Assembly (NCBI GenBank): GCA_965232165.1
Contig: CBDDOY010000001.1
Coordinates: 682,001-746,000, forward strand
Length of the DNA: 64,000 bases
Source of the DNA: UBA2779 sp965232165
Lineage (GTDB): Bacteria; Spirochaetota; Spirochaetia; DSM-2461
Direction: 5' to 3'
The translations under genes and the position numbers were made by a program. Positions 36,086-44,982 of this stretch are shown here, piece after piece. The notes beneath the pieces were generated by a model that was not told the origin of the DNA, did no database searches, and saw only the letters and a program-made list of their open reading frames with translations. The first letter of the stretch is position 1; every line of letters starts with the position of its first letter.

Positions 36086-36925
36086 TTATTTTCGTGCGAC
36101 CATCAGCATGACATCTCCCCAACCGAGAACCTTCACCCACCGATCGATGAGGTTTTTCAGCCATGGCGGCGCCGTCCCCGCCGCAAGACCGCCCCAGGTT
36201 CTGGCGGTTTCAACTGTGAAACCGGCATTGTGCAGTAGGCGTCTGAGAGTCTTCTTGCTGAACAATGTGACATGGTCTGGTATTGCAGAGCGCCATTTGC
36301 AGCCAAAGAGCCGCGCCTGAAAACCGTCGATCGCCGGAGTAATGCAGATAAAGACACCGCCGTTAGCGGTTATCCGGGCAACCTCCAGTGTGAAGGCTGC
36401 CGGGTTATCAACATGTTCAATGAGGTGAGAGGCATGCACGACTGAGAAATGGCCGTCAGGGAAACTCATATCGCATAAGTCTCCCTTCAGTATCCCCACA
36501 CCATATTTCTCATTGCCGTATGCGGCGGACTCGGCGCAGAGTTCGACACCGCCGGTTTCCCATCCCAAGGACTTGAAATGGCTCAGTAGACGGCCTGTGG
36601 CGCAGCCGATGTCCAGGATTCTGTTGATAGACGGCAGAGATGGAACTATGGTTTGAAAAAAGGACGCGTCTTTTAGTCCCAGCAGCATGAGATGGAAGAA
36701 ATTCTCCTCATTCGCTATCTCGTACTGGAAGTATTCCTCATCATATCTGGCCGCTAAGTCCCTGGATATTGGACGGGGATTCTGCAAGACCAGCCCGCAG
36801 GGGCAGGTAACAAACCGGGTGCCTTGCTCTCTCCACCGTTCGGAGAATTGATTCCTCCCGCATAGAGGGCAATGGGCTGTTTCCTGTGTTTCGTGAATGG
36901 AAGGGGCCTTTGAATAGGTTTTCAT
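36086..36925 (-). CDS. Class I SAM-dependent methyltransferase with zinc-ribbon N-terminus
   Basis: A 279-residue protein. An N-terminal CPLCGRNQF pair of cysteines and later CPCG suggest a small zinc-binding module. The Rossmann-type methyltransferase fold follows: RILDIGCATGRLLSHFKSLG (SAM-binding motif I), GVELCAESAAYG and VVHASHLIEHVDNP. This arrangement is common in methyltransferases acting on sugars or other small molecules, but the substrate is unknown. The ATG at 36925 is chosen because it directly precedes MKTYSKAP, and the upstream 20 codons overlap the neighbouring gene. It lies downstream of the M23-like gene and is probably cotranscribed. Confidence 0.8.
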   Translation of the reverse strand: MKTYSKAPSIHETQETAHCPLCGRNQFSERWREQGTRFVTCPCGLVLQNPRPISRDLAARYDEEYFQYEIANEENFFHLMLLGLKDASFFQTIVPSLPSINRILDIGCATGRLLSHFKSLGWETGGVELCAESAAYGNEKYGVGILKGDLCDMSFPDGHFSVVHASHLIEHVDNPAAFTLEVARITANGGVFICITPAIDGFQARLFGCKWRSAIPDHVTLFSKKTLRRLLHNAGFTVETARTWGGLAAGTAPPWLKNLIDRWVKVLGWGDVMLMVARK

Positions 36926-36935
36926 AAGGTGCCTG

Positions 36936-37814
36936 TCATTCGGCCTGGATGGTAAGATTCCACGACCTGATCTTGTTCCTGGCATTGCCCGTTCTCAGTT
37001 CCAGTGTCCCAGTACCGGGGCTGAATGTGATATTCCTCAGTACCAGCCTCCCTTTTTCATCATAGACCTGATTGTATGTGACCGGTGTCGGGGTTTTCAT
37101 GACGACAATGTCATCTTTTTCCGAAAGAGATTCAAACCGTATGGAAACGAGATTCTCACCCGCCCAGTAGAGCGATATTTCCATAGGAATTCTGCCTTCA
37201 ATAGCCAAGGACCATTGACCGGCTATAAGGGTAAGGTCCTTGACAAGTTCCACCCTCCTGTTGTCTTGCATGAAAAATACCTTGAACCCTGAAATAACCT
37301 CATCGTCTTCCCAGGATGGAAGCAGATACACAGGATTGACGATGCGTGAGCGCCGTGTGTCGACAATATGAAACGCCCAGCGCACATCATTCGCATAGCC
37401 CAGCCAATCACCCTGGATAACAGTTCTCTCAAGATTCGGACGGCCTTGCACTCCTTTGTAGAAGGTGCGAAAACCATTCTCGTGCTCGACAGCAATCACC
37501 TGCTCACCGGATATATTCGAGTCAAACGGCGCCGGTCCGGCCCAAATGACCTCACCGTCATCCCAGGCAACGGCCCGCCGTTTCAATGCATCAAACTCGG
37601 AACCCCCGAACAGCCCGACCCTGAGCCCGCCTATCGGCGGGTGCAGGGTAATGCCCCAAAAAACAAAAAAATACAAATCTTGCGAATTGTGAGGGATTTT
37701 ATTACAATTCAGACGTATTAAACCATAGGAGATTTTACATGGCTGATGTGAAAATAGCGGGCGGCACCCGAAAGATTTGGGCCGCGATGGCGGCGTTTTT
37801 GACAATTTTGGCAA
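36936..37814 (-). CDS. M23-peptidase-like protein, start unresolved
   Basis: The frame encodes 292 residues, but the first 40-50 are doubtful because they overlap the start of the divergent caspase-like gene (37739). The part from about residue 70 has the M23/lysostaphin-like pattern: AVAWDDGEVIWAGP, QVIAVEHENGFRTFYKG, GDWLGYA and ivNPVYLLPSW. The two HxH zinc residues are not clearly present, so it may be a non-catalytic member. The C-terminal half (ISGFKVFFMQDNRRVELV onward) resembles an Ig-like beta domain. No good start codon or ribosome binding site was found; TTG 37676 is one option, and loss of the original 5' end is another. Confidence 0.5.
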   Translation of the reverse strand: MPKLSKTPPSRPKSFGCRPLFSHQPCKISYGLIRLNCNKIPHNSQDLYFFVFWGITLHPPIGGLRVGLFGGSEFDALKRRAVAWDDGEVIWAGPAPFDSNISGEQVIAVEHENGFRTFYKGVQGRPNLERTVIQGDWLGYANDVRWAFHIVDTRRSRIVNPVYLLPSWEDDEVISGFKVFFMQDNRRVELVKDLTLIAGQWSLAIEGRIPMEISLYWAGENLVSIRFESLSEKDDIVVMKTPTPVTYNQVYDEKGRLVLRNITFSPGTGTLELRTGNARNKIRSWNLTIQAE

Positions 37815-40588
37815 TGCCCGTCTTTGGGCAGGAGCGGGTGGCCCTGGTGATAGGCAACAGCGCGTATGAGCATGTTCAGGGATTGGTGAATCCTATCAAC
37901 GACGCCCAGGACATCGGGGCGACGCTGGAGAATCTGGGCTTCGCTGTAACCAGGGTTTTGGATGCCAACAAAGGAAGGATACGGCAGGCGGTGGACGAGT
38001 TTCAGGCCAGGGCTGCCCAAAAAGGGACAGAAGTGGCCCTCTTTTATTACGCCGGCCACGGGGTGGAGCACGAGGGAATCAACTACATCATTCCGGTGAA
38101 TGCAAGAATCGAGGACGAATACCAGCTTCTGGACCAGGGGGTGAGCCTGGAGAGGGTGACTCTGGGACTGGAGAAGAGCCGGGCGGCCTTCAACATGGTG
38201 GTGCTGGATGCCTGCCGGGACAATCCCTTCTTCAAGAGCCGCAGTTCCGGAGGACGGGGACTGGCGGCGATGAGCGGCGGCGGCCGGAGCATGATTGTCT
38301 TTGCCACCAGTCCGGGAGAGGTGGCCGCCGACGGGCGGGAGCGGAACAGCCCGTTTACCAGGGCCTTCATCCAGCACGCGGCCACGCCGGGGCTGGAGGT
38401 GAGCGCTATGATGCGGCAGGTGAACGGCACGGTGCAGGAACTGACCGGCGGCAAGCAGATTCCCTGGTTCAATGTTTCCTATACAGGGGAGGTGTATCTC
38501 GGGGATGCCGAAGCTTTGAGCGACCTGAGCGCCCGCGCCGGAGCGGTGGGCCAGGAACTGTCCGCCCTGGAGGCGGATATTGCCCGCATCCAGAAGCAAT
38601 TGGCCGCCGCCGATTCCGAGGCCGAGAAGAAGCGGCTTAAGGCCGAAGAGCGGCGGGCCAGGGCGGCGGAGGCCGCCAAGCGCCTGCAGGCCGAGCAGCT
38701 ATCGGAAATCGAGGCCAAGGCCCGCCAGGCCCTGGAACGGAGCCGGGCCGACGATGCCCTGCGCCGTCAGATGGAAACTCAACTGGCCGCCCAGCGGGTC
38801 AACTTAAGCCAGCAGGCCGAAAAGCGGCGCAAGGAACTGGAAGAACTGCGCCGCCGGGACGGAGAGAGCCAGGGTGTGTGGGACCAATTCGAGGCCATCG
38901 GCAGCCTCAGCAAGACCATTGCCGACATCAACGGCCGCTTCGACGCCATGGCGGTGAGCCTGGAAGAGAAGATGAACGGCATCATCGCCGAGAGGGAGGC
39001 GGCCATCGAGAAGGACAATCCCAAACAGCCCTTTGAGACCCAGAAGGAATACGAGGCCCACATCGCGGGGCTGAAGGCCGAAGCCAGAACCGAGTGGCAG
39101 GCGGATCTCAAGGCCAGGAAGGCCGAGCAAAGCAAGGCCCGGCGGGAGGAACTGGCAGACCTGAGAAAGGAACTGGGTCAACAGAAAAGAGAGCTTAACG
39201 GCAGCCAGTTCACCCTGGATATGAACGCCGTCGAGGTTAAGATGGCCCGCTTCGATGCCGAAACCAAGGTTTTTCCCCTGAAGGTGCAAGGCAAGGACGA
39301 GCGGTTCACCTTCGCCGTGCCGGTGTCCCTTAAGCTGAAGAGCCGGGAGCGCCAGGCCCTGGGGGAGGAGTACTTCCGCATCTACAGCGCCGACCAGTCC
39401 GGGGGCCTGGCCGGGGAGATTGCCTACACCGTTGAGCAGATATATCCCGATATATGGACGCTGAAGCCCACCAAAGTAAGGGTGGTGAACCTGTTGGAGA
39501 ATGACAGGGAGCTGGCCCGATCCTCCCGAATCGAAGAGGGAATGGTGGTAAGCACGGCAGGCAGGGCGGAGCCTTTGGCCGCCGTGGTGAGGCTGGAATC
39601 GGACACGGAAAAAGCGGAGGTTTGGGTCGGGGGCAAGCTCATCGGCGCAACGCCCCTAGTGTATCCCCTGCCCGCGGGCAGCGCGTCCGGGGCTTTGCGG
39701 GCGGAATTCCGCTGGCCCGGGGGAGAGAAACGCGTGTTCTCCATCGCCCTGCGCTCCGGGGTGAACGCCTCTGCCGCCGCCTCTCCCCAGGGGCTGGAGC
39801 GGCGGTGGGGCAGGGCCGACACTGACCGACTGGGACTGGCCGTAGAGGGCCTCTCCCCGGCAGACAAAAGTAGAACCAATGATGCCACGCCAACCTTGAG
39901 CTGGAAAGCCGCCTCCGGGGCGGCGGGTTACCAGGTGCAGATGGCAAGCAGCCGGGGAGGGGTGAGAAAGGCTTCTCCTGTTGGGGTTGCCTCCCGCCGA
40001 GGAAACCGCGGCGCCTACACTCCCGCAAAGCCGTTGAAAGGTGTACAAACCCACTACTGGCGGGTGAGGGCCGTGGATGGAAACGGGCATTTTGGAAATT
40101 GGAGTGAGGTTGCTTCTATTATAATTGAGTATGCTGTAGGCGACACCGGCCCTGCCGGAGGGATAGTGTTCTACGACAAGGGGAGTTATTCCGGCGGCTG
40201 GCGTTATCTGGAAGCGGCCCCATCGGATCAGGGTAAAGTTCAATGGGGAGGATATGGAACTACAGTGGGGGGAACATCCACGGCCATAGGGAGCGGCAAT
40301 AGCAATACGGAGAAGATAGTCAATAAACTCGGTTCAGGAAACTATGCGGCGAAAATCTGTTATGATTTAGTGCTGGGCGGCCATGATGACTGGTTTCTAC
40401 CTTCCAAAGATGAACTGAATGAGTTGTATAAGCAGAGGACTACCGTTGGAGGTTTCGCGTCTGATCGCTACTGGTCTTCTTCAGAGTACAGTTCCGACTA
40501 CGCGTGGGTACAGCGCTTCGGCAATGGCTTCCAGTACGACTACTACAAGTACGCCGATGAACCTGTTCGTGCGGTGAGGGCTTTTTAA
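37739..40588 (+). CDS. Caspase-like protease with coiled coil, PEGA-like and DUF1566-like C-terminal domains
   Basis: A 949-residue exported or membrane-anchored protein. A hydrophobic segment at about 12-30 is followed by a peptidase C14 (caspase/metacaspase) domain at about 31-250, with catalytic His107 (FYYAGHGVE) and Cys159 (VLDACRDNPF). A long charged coiled coil covers about 265-500. A PEGA-like domain (VWVGGKLIGATPLVYPL) lies near 630, a fibronectin/Ig-like segment (ATPTLSWKAASGAAGYQVQ) near 720, and a C-terminal DUF1566/C-type-lectin-like domain (GPAGGIVFYDKG, HDDWFLPSKDELNELY, YWSSSEYSSDYAW) forms the last 150 residues. The ATG follows TAGGAG. The overall design suggests a periplasmic or surface protease with a ligand-binding tip. 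Its role is unknown. Confidence 0.85.
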   Translation: MADVKIAGGTRKIWAAMAAFLTILAMPVFGQERVALVIGNSAYEHVQGLVNPINDAQDIGATLENLGFAVTRVLDANKGRIRQAVDEFQARAAQKGTEVALFYYAGHGVEHEGINYIIPVNARIEDEYQLLDQGVSLERVTLGLEKSRAAFNMVVLDACRDNPFFKSRSSGGRGLAAMSGGGRSMIVFATSPGEVAADGRERNSPFTRAFIQHAATPGLEVSAMMRQVNGTVQELTGGKQIPWFNVSYTGEVYLGDAEALSDLSARAGAVGQELSALEADIARIQKQLAAADSEAEKKRLKAEERRARAAEAAKRLQAEQLSEIEAKARQALERSRADDALRRQMETQLAAQRVNLSQQAEKRRKELEELRRRDGESQGVWDQFEAIGSLSKTIADINGRFDAMAVSLEEKMNGIIAEREAAIEKDNPKQPFETQKEYEAHIAGLKAEARTEWQADLKARKAEQSKARREELADLRKELGQQKRELNGSQFTLDMNAVEVKMARFDAETKVFPLKVQGKDERFTFAVPVSLKLKSRERQALGEEYFRIYSADQSGGLAGEIAYTVEQIYPDIWTLKPTKVRVVNLLENDRELARSSRIEEGMVVSTAGRAEPLAAVVRLESDTEKAEVWVGGKLIGATPLVYPLPAGSASGALRAEFRWPGGEKRVFSIALRSGVNASAAASPQGLERRWGRADTDRLGLAVEGLSPADKSRTNDATPTLSWKAASGAAGYQVQMASSRGGVRKASPVGVASRRGNRGAYTPAKPLKGVQTHYWRVRAVDGNGHFGNWSEVASIIIEYAVGDTGPAGGIVFYDKGSYSGGWRYLEAAPSDQGKVQWGGYGTTVGGTSTAIGSGNSNTEKIVNKLGSGNYAAKICYDLVLGGHDDWFLPSKDELNELYKQRTTVGGFASDRYWSSSEYSSDYAWVQRFGNGFQYDYYKYADEPVRAVRAF
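40468..40588 (+). other. Candidate DGR-type variable region at the 3' end of the caspase-like gene
   Basis: The last 40 codons encode RYWSSSEYSSDYAWVQRF, then GNGFQYDYYKYADEP and VRAVRAF. The middle codons are TAC, GAC, TAC, TAC, AAG, TAC, the pattern expected if AAC codons in a template were altered at adenines. The end GTTCGTGCGGTGAGGGCT is GC-rich, like an initiation-of-homing segment. No template repeat or reverse transcriptase is present in this window, so this rests on pattern alone. Confidence 0.4.
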
Positions 40589-40609
40589 CTATTTAACAAT
40601 TTAACAATT

Positions 40610-40656
40610 GCTTTAGCGGCAGCGCAGGCTGCCGCTAAAGCGCGAAAATTTTTTTT
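40610..40656 (+). terminator. 14-bp perfect hairpin with downstream T-tract
   Basis: GCTTTAGCGGCAGC (40610-40623) pairs perfectly with 40628-40641 around the loop GCAG. A run of eight Ts follows at 40649-40656, seven bases after the stem. It is a probable intrinsic terminator for the caspase-like gene. A hairpin just after a variable region is also a known requirement of some diversity-generating retroelements, so both readings are possible. Confidence 0.7.
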
Positions 40657-40697
40657 GAAATATGGCCTTATATTACCGTTTACCGGTGTATTTTGAA

Positions 40698-40730
40698 GGG
40701 CACCTCTAAAAAACAGCTTTAGAAGTGCCC
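40698..40730. repeat. Minimal MITE derivative, both ends only
   Basis: Thirty-three bases reading GGGCACCTCTAAAAAACAG and then CTTTAGAAGTGCCC. This is the two terminal repeats of the MITE family joined with the interior deleted and one mismatch. Confidence 0.7.
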
Positions 40731-40894
40731 TCCATTGAATCACTGTTTTTTCGATTGTTGATGCGTTTCTGACACAGCCGGTTTTACAGGATCTCAAAAC
40801 TTTCACCGAAAAACATAGCATGGAGCATCAAAAATAGTTGCATCAGTCCAATCAAATGATTAGAATTGGTTCAGATGGAAAAGGAGAGACAATT

Positions 40895-41125
40895 ATGGGG
40901 AAGGTGTCTTTGTCGAGTAGTATTCTCACAGAAGTGCGCAAAAAGGCTGTTGAGGACGCATGTATTCCGAAAAAGCTAAGAGAAAAGTATACCGTTACAG
41001 TAAATAACGATGGAGATATTGTGTTATGTAAAGGGAATACTGATGATTCCCTCTCTGGGCAACGCCAGGAATGCGAGCCCGAAACGCCTTTTGCTGGTGG
41101 AGGCCCCTACGGTTTGGGGCGTTGA
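40895..41125 (+). CDS. Small unrecognised protein upstream of the dGTPase
   Basis: A 76-residue protein (GKVSLSSSILTEVRKKAVEDAC, PKKLREKYTVTVNNDGDIVL). The ATG at 40895 has AAGGAGAG at suitable distance, the best translation start in the interval; the frame is open from 40838. No family is recognised. It lies 58 bases before the dGTPase gene on the same strand, so the two may be cotranscribed. The C-terminal quarter is Gly/Pro-rich and less protein-like. Confidence 0.5.
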   Translation: MGKVSLSSSILTEVRKKAVEDACIPKKLREKYTVTVNNDGDIVLCKGNTDDSLSGQRQECEPETPFAGGGPYGLGR

Positions 41126-41183
41126 TTTCCACTTTGTGCAACGTGTGAAACGCCAGGCATTCGATTGATCGGCTTATAACAGT

Positions 41184-42617
41184 ATGAAATACTCAGAGGG
41201 AGACACATCACGAATACTTCCAATTCTTTCGAAAGAGAAAGAGGAAGAGGAATATAGGAGTCCTTGGCGAAAAGATTTCTCCAGACTCATTCATTGCGCG
41301 TCATTTCGTCGCCTTCAGGGTAAGACTCAACTGTTTCCCGGCCAGGAATCCGATTTCTTTCGAAGTAGACTCACGCACTCTTTGGAAGTGGCCCAAATCG
41401 CCAAGTCAATCGCTATTAAACTCAATCATGATTTAAAGGAAAAGGGCGAGAACTACTATATTGAGCCCGATCTCGTTGAATTTGCCGGATTGGCTCATGA
41501 CCTAGGGCATCCTCCCTTCGGGCATTTTGGCGAGAAAATTCTTGATAAGCTTATGATCGACTGTGGCGGCTTTGAAGGCAATGCTCAAACGCTGCGATTA
41601 ATCACGCGAATTGAAAAGAAATATCCTATTAAGGATACAGTTTTTGATATCGATTCCTCCGGTAATGACCGAAGAATTGGATTGAACCTGACAGCACGCT
41701 CCATAGCATCAATCCTAAAGTATAATCATGAAATCGACATAAACAGAAGCGATGATTCGCCACAAGATGTAGTAAAAGGCTATTACTATTCTGCGAGAGA
41801 AATTGTTAAGTATGTGAAAGGCCAGGTGTGCGGTAAGAACAACTATAATGGACCGTTCAAGACGATTGAGTGCCAGATAATGGACATCGCGGATGACATT
41901 GCATATTCAACTTATGACCTGGAAGACTCCTTCAAAGCAGGCTTTTTGCGCCCATTGGATATGCTGTGTGCAAATAAGGAATTGCGTGAAAGGATGGCCG
42001 AAAAGGTCAGCAATACCGAAAACAAAGTACCCGCAGAAGAAGTTTATGATCAAATTTCTGATATATTTCATGATTTTCATGATCCGTTCAAATTTCGAAA
42101 AAAGAAGGAATCCGACGATGACCCTGACGAATTGTGCCGTCTGGCGATTTCTATGGCACACAACATTTCGAATAATTTGGCCCATGATGGCTATTTCCGC
42201 ACTGCTTTAACATCTTCATTAGTGGGAACTTTTATAAGAGCCGTTCACATTGATCAAATCAATAGTGAAATCCCTGCTCTTTCTACTGTTACGATAGGAC
42301 AAGAGCGAAAAGTCCAGGTTGAGATTCTTAAACACTTTGTTTATGAGTCCCAGATACTATCGCCAAAGATTCAGATCATAGCCTACAGAAGCAAGGAAAT
42401 CATTAAGAAGTTGTTCGACACCATCAGCAACAGACAGGAAAATGGCTTTCAATTGCTGCCCAAAAATTTCAGGCAAATCTATGATTCGTGTCAAAACACA
42501 AATGGATGGCATAGAACGGTCTGCGACTTCATTGCCGGCATGACCGACAGATACGCAATTGAATTTTATGCTCGTCTGACGTCGGAAAAACCAGAGACCA
42601 TTTTTAAGCCGCTATAG
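41184..42617 (+). CDS. dgt: Deoxyguanosinetriphosphate triphosphohydrolase (dGTPase-like HD protein)
   Basis: A 477-residue HD-superfamily hydrolase that converts dNTPs, typically dGTP, to nucleoside and triphosphate. Visible: RLIHCASFRRLQGKTQLFP, the metal ligands His65 (SRLTHSLEVAQIA) and His105-Asp106 (AGLAHDLGHPPFGHFGE), then GFEGNAQTLRL and the last-ligand block IMDIADDIAYSTYDLED. This is the long Dgt form. Some such enzymes act in phage defence by draining dNTPs. Here it follows a small gene and sits in an AT-richer, repeat-flanked segment, compatible with an accessory role, though a housekeeping role is equally possible. Confidence 0.9.
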   Translation: MKYSEGDTSRILPILSKEKEEEEYRSPWRKDFSRLIHCASFRRLQGKTQLFPGQESDFFRSRLTHSLEVAQIAKSIAIKLNHDLKEKGENYYIEPDLVEFAGLAHDLGHPPFGHFGEKILDKLMIDCGGFEGNAQTLRLITRIEKKYPIKDTVFDIDSSGNDRRIGLNLTARSIASILKYNHEIDINRSDDSPQDVVKGYYYSAREIVKYVKGQVCGKNNYNGPFKTIECQIMDIADDIAYSTYDLEDSFKAGFLRPLDMLCANKELRERMAEKVSNTENKVPAEEVYDQISDIFHDFHDPFKFRKKKESDDDPDELCRLAISMAHNISNNLAHDGYFRTALTSSLVGTFIRAVHIDQINSEIPALSTVTIGQERKVQVEILKHFVYESQILSPKIQIIAYRSKEIIKKLFDTISNRQENGFQLLPKNFRQIYDSCQNTNGWHRTVCDFIAGMTDRYAIEFYARLTSEKPETIFKPL

Positions 42618-42880
42618 CCTGCGTCTAGGGTGCTCAGCACTTCCACCTCGGTCTTCGTCAATCACCTGTCTGCGTGCACCGCACAGGCAGATAATTCAAA
42701 ACTTACTCATCGACCTTGTCGGTTTTCCCAAGAAGCTTTAACCTAAGAGAGTCTCTAAAGGTGCCCTAAATGCCAAAGCACTGGCCGCCCTGGAGATTGA
42801 CCATGCTGAGCTGTCCATTATTGTCGGCTAAATCCAAGAAAAACTGTGTGCCGTCGGCTTATTAATCTACGAGGTCCAAT

Positions 42881-43903
42881 ATGTCAAACACCATTACAGA
42901 AGAACAGATTATGCACTCCCTGGGCACCGTCAACGATCCCGAGCTGCACCGAGATCTGGTGTCCTTGGGATTCATCGAAGATGTATCAATCTCAGATTCC
43001 GATGTTTCGTTTACCGTGGTGCTCACCACCCCTGCCTGTCCCCTGAAGGATAAGATACACCAGGACTGCCTGGAAGCCCTGCGACGAGATATCCCCGGCA
43101 TCGGAGCAGTCAAAATCACCTTTGGCGCCAGGGTTCGCCGCGATTCACGACTGGCCGAGAAGAAATCCTTACCGGTTAAGAATGTCATTGCCGTCGGGGC
43201 GGGAAAAGGCGGTGTGGGCAAGTCCACCGTGGCGGTGAATCTCGCCGTATCGCTGGCCGTCTCCGGTGCCGGCATCGGTCTGTTGGATGCCGATATCTAC
43301 GGACCCAACATCCCATTCATGCTGGGGGTGACCGAGCCCCCTCTCCAGGAGAATCAAATGATTCTGCCTGTCGAGAAACATGGACTGAAATTGATGAGCA
43401 TGGGCTTCCTCATACCCCAGGACAAGGCCCTTGTGTGGCGTGGACCCATGATACACAGTGCGCTTAATCAGCTTATCTCCCAGGTGAGATGGGGGGAGTT
43501 GGACTACCTCATCGTAGACCTGCCGCCGGGCACCGGCGATGCCCAGATGAGTTTGGCTCAGCAGCTTCCCATCACCGGAGCAGTGGTCGTAACAACCCCC
43601 CAAGGCGTATCGCTCAGCGACACCCGACGAGGCATAGACGCCTTCCGCAAGCTCAACGTGCCCATCCTGGGTGTGGTAGAAAACATGACCGGACCCATGT
43701 TCGGTTCGGGCGGCGGCGAGGCCGTGGCCCGGGAATTGGAAGTGGAATTCCTCGGACGGCTGCCTCTCGATGCCGCCGTCACGGAATCCGGTGAATCCGG
43801 CAGGCCCATCCTGTTGAGAGAGGCCGAAAATGCCTTCTCGGATTCTTTCAGATTGATCGCCGGCAATATCGCGGCGGCCGTGAGCGTACTGACAGCAGTT
43901 TAA
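42881..43903 (+). CDS. mrp: Mrp/NBP35-family P-loop ATPase, iron-sulfur carrier
   Basis: A 340-residue protein. An N-terminal MIP18/DUF59 domain (VNDPELHRDLVSLGFIEDV, VVLTTPACPLKD) is followed by the ATPase with the deviant Walker A AVGAGKGGVGKSTVAVNLA, LLDADIYGPNIPFMLG, YLIVDLPPGTGDAQMSLAQ and GVVENMTGPMFG. The CxxC used for Fe-S binding in many members is not visible; the equivalent position reads GPMFGSGGG, so this may be a variant. Mrp proteins assemble or carry Fe-S clusters. It overlaps the transporter gene by one base. A MITE end remnant (TCTCTAAAGGTGCCC) lies at about 42752-42766 upstream. Confidence 0.9.
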   Translation: MSNTITEEQIMHSLGTVNDPELHRDLVSLGFIEDVSISDSDVSFTVVLTTPACPLKDKIHQDCLEALRRDIPGIGAVKITFGARVRRDSRLAEKKSLPVKNVIAVGAGKGGVGKSTVAVNLAVSLAVSGAGIGLLDADIYGPNIPFMLGVTEPPLQENQMILPVEKHGLKLMSMGFLIPQDKALVWRGPMIHSALNQLISQVRWGELDYLIVDLPPGTGDAQMSLAQQLPITGAVVVTTPQGVSLSDTRRGIDAFRKLNVPILGVVENMTGPMFGSGGGEAVARELEVEFLGRLPLDAAVTESGESGRPILLREAENAFSDSFRLIAGNIAAAVSVLTAV

Positions 43904-44835
43904 TGGACCTGCTGACGCTTTTGGGAAGGGTCATTCCCATCTTTCTCCTCTTCCTGCTTGGTTTCATACTGAAGAAAACCAGCTTCCTCGAGGCCGCCAC
44001 GGCATCCGGAATGAAGAAACTCGTCGTAAATATCACTCTGCCCGCCCTGCTGTTTCGGGCATTTAGCAGCATGGAATTCGGAAGAGACGAGATACTCCTT
44101 GCTGTGATGATCTTCGGCATCTGCTGCGTTCTGCTCCTTATCCTTGGTGCGCTCACTCGATACCTGCTTCGGCGTAACGACATTCGGGCCTACATGCTGG
44201 GTGGATTTGAGGCCGGAATGCTGGGCTACGCCCTGTTCCTGTCCGTCTTTGGGAACGATGCCCTCCCTGTCTTTGCCTCCGTGGATCTCGGTCAGGTTTT
44301 ATTCGTCTTCCTCATTCTCATGCCCATTCTGCTCGGCAGGGCCAGGGGGCAGGCCCAAGATGCCGCGGCGTCAGTTGCGGCGGCCTTGAATAGCATGGTA
44401 AGAAGTCCCGTGGTGTGGGCCATTCTCGGCGGACTGGTTTCAGGCATGATAGGAAAATGGGTCAGCCTGCCGCCTCAATTTCTTGCCCCGGCCGGCGGAT
44501 TTCTTGAGACACTCGGCAACCTGACCGTGCCGATTATAGCCTTGTCAATTGGCTATGAACTTAGCTTCAAGAGGAGAATCCTGCTCAAGGCCATGATCTT
44601 CATCGCCGTCAGGAAGGCGGCCTTATTAGCCCTGGCCCTGAGTCTGACCCGCATTTTCACGCAGTGGGAACACCTGAAGACCATGGCCTTCTTGACGATG
44701 TTCATCTTGCCGCCGCCCTTTGTCGTAGCCCTGGCGGCCGAGGATGATGAACGGGAACTGGTTGCGGGCATACTCTCTTTTGATACGGTTGCGGCCATTC
44801 CGGTATTTGCGCTCATCGTTTTCCTATTCGCCTAG
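43903..44835 (+). CDS. AEC-family (auxin efflux carrier-like) transporter
   Basis: A 310-residue membrane protein with about ten hydrophobic segments, opening VIPIFLLFLLGFILKKTSFL, with VNITLPALLFRAF, GFEAGMLGYALF, LGNLTVPIIALSIGYEL and LPPPFVVALAAED. These are the features of the AEC (membrane transport protein) family, whose bacterial members move small organic acids such as malate or malonate. The substrate cannot be read from sequence. The start overlaps the mrp stop (TAATG), so the genes are coupled, although a functional link is not obvious. Confidence 0.85.
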   Translation: MDLLTLLGRVIPIFLLFLLGFILKKTSFLEAATASGMKKLVVNITLPALLFRAFSSMEFGRDEILLAVMIFGICCVLLLILGALTRYLLRRNDIRAYMLGGFEAGMLGYALFLSVFGNDALPVFASVDLGQVLFVFLILMPILLGRARGQAQDAAASVAAALNSMVRSPVVWAILGGLVSGMIGKWVSLPPQFLAPAGGFLETLGNLTVPIIALSIGYELSFKRRILLKAMIFIAVRKAALLALALSLTRIFTQWEHLKTMAFLTMFILPPPFVVALAAEDDERELVAGILSFDTVAAIPVFALIVFLFA

Positions 44836-44863
44836 TGTGCCGTAACACTCAAAAATCAGTATT

Positions 44864-44982
44864 TGGGCGCAACCCTTCGGGTCGGGCTTTTCTCTCCAAT
44901 GCCTTAATCTGGCAGCCTGCCCCCCGGCTCATTGCCAATCGCCGGGGCTGCCAGCGGCATTTCCGTTTCAATCCCTTGCGCC
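44864..44982. repeat. Palindromic dispersed repeat, reversed copy
   Basis: It begins GGGCGCAACCCTTCGGGTCG and ends TTTCAATCCCTTGCGCC, the reverse complement of the copies at 32509 and 47561. The middle CCGGCTCATTGCCAATCGCC is almost invariant among copies. Confidence 0.75.

Noticed and set aside
40698..40730. Short inverted repeat considered as a second terminator after the caspase-like gene
   Set aside because: Its arms are exactly the MITE terminal repeats, so it is a deletion derivative of that family, and no T-tract follows.
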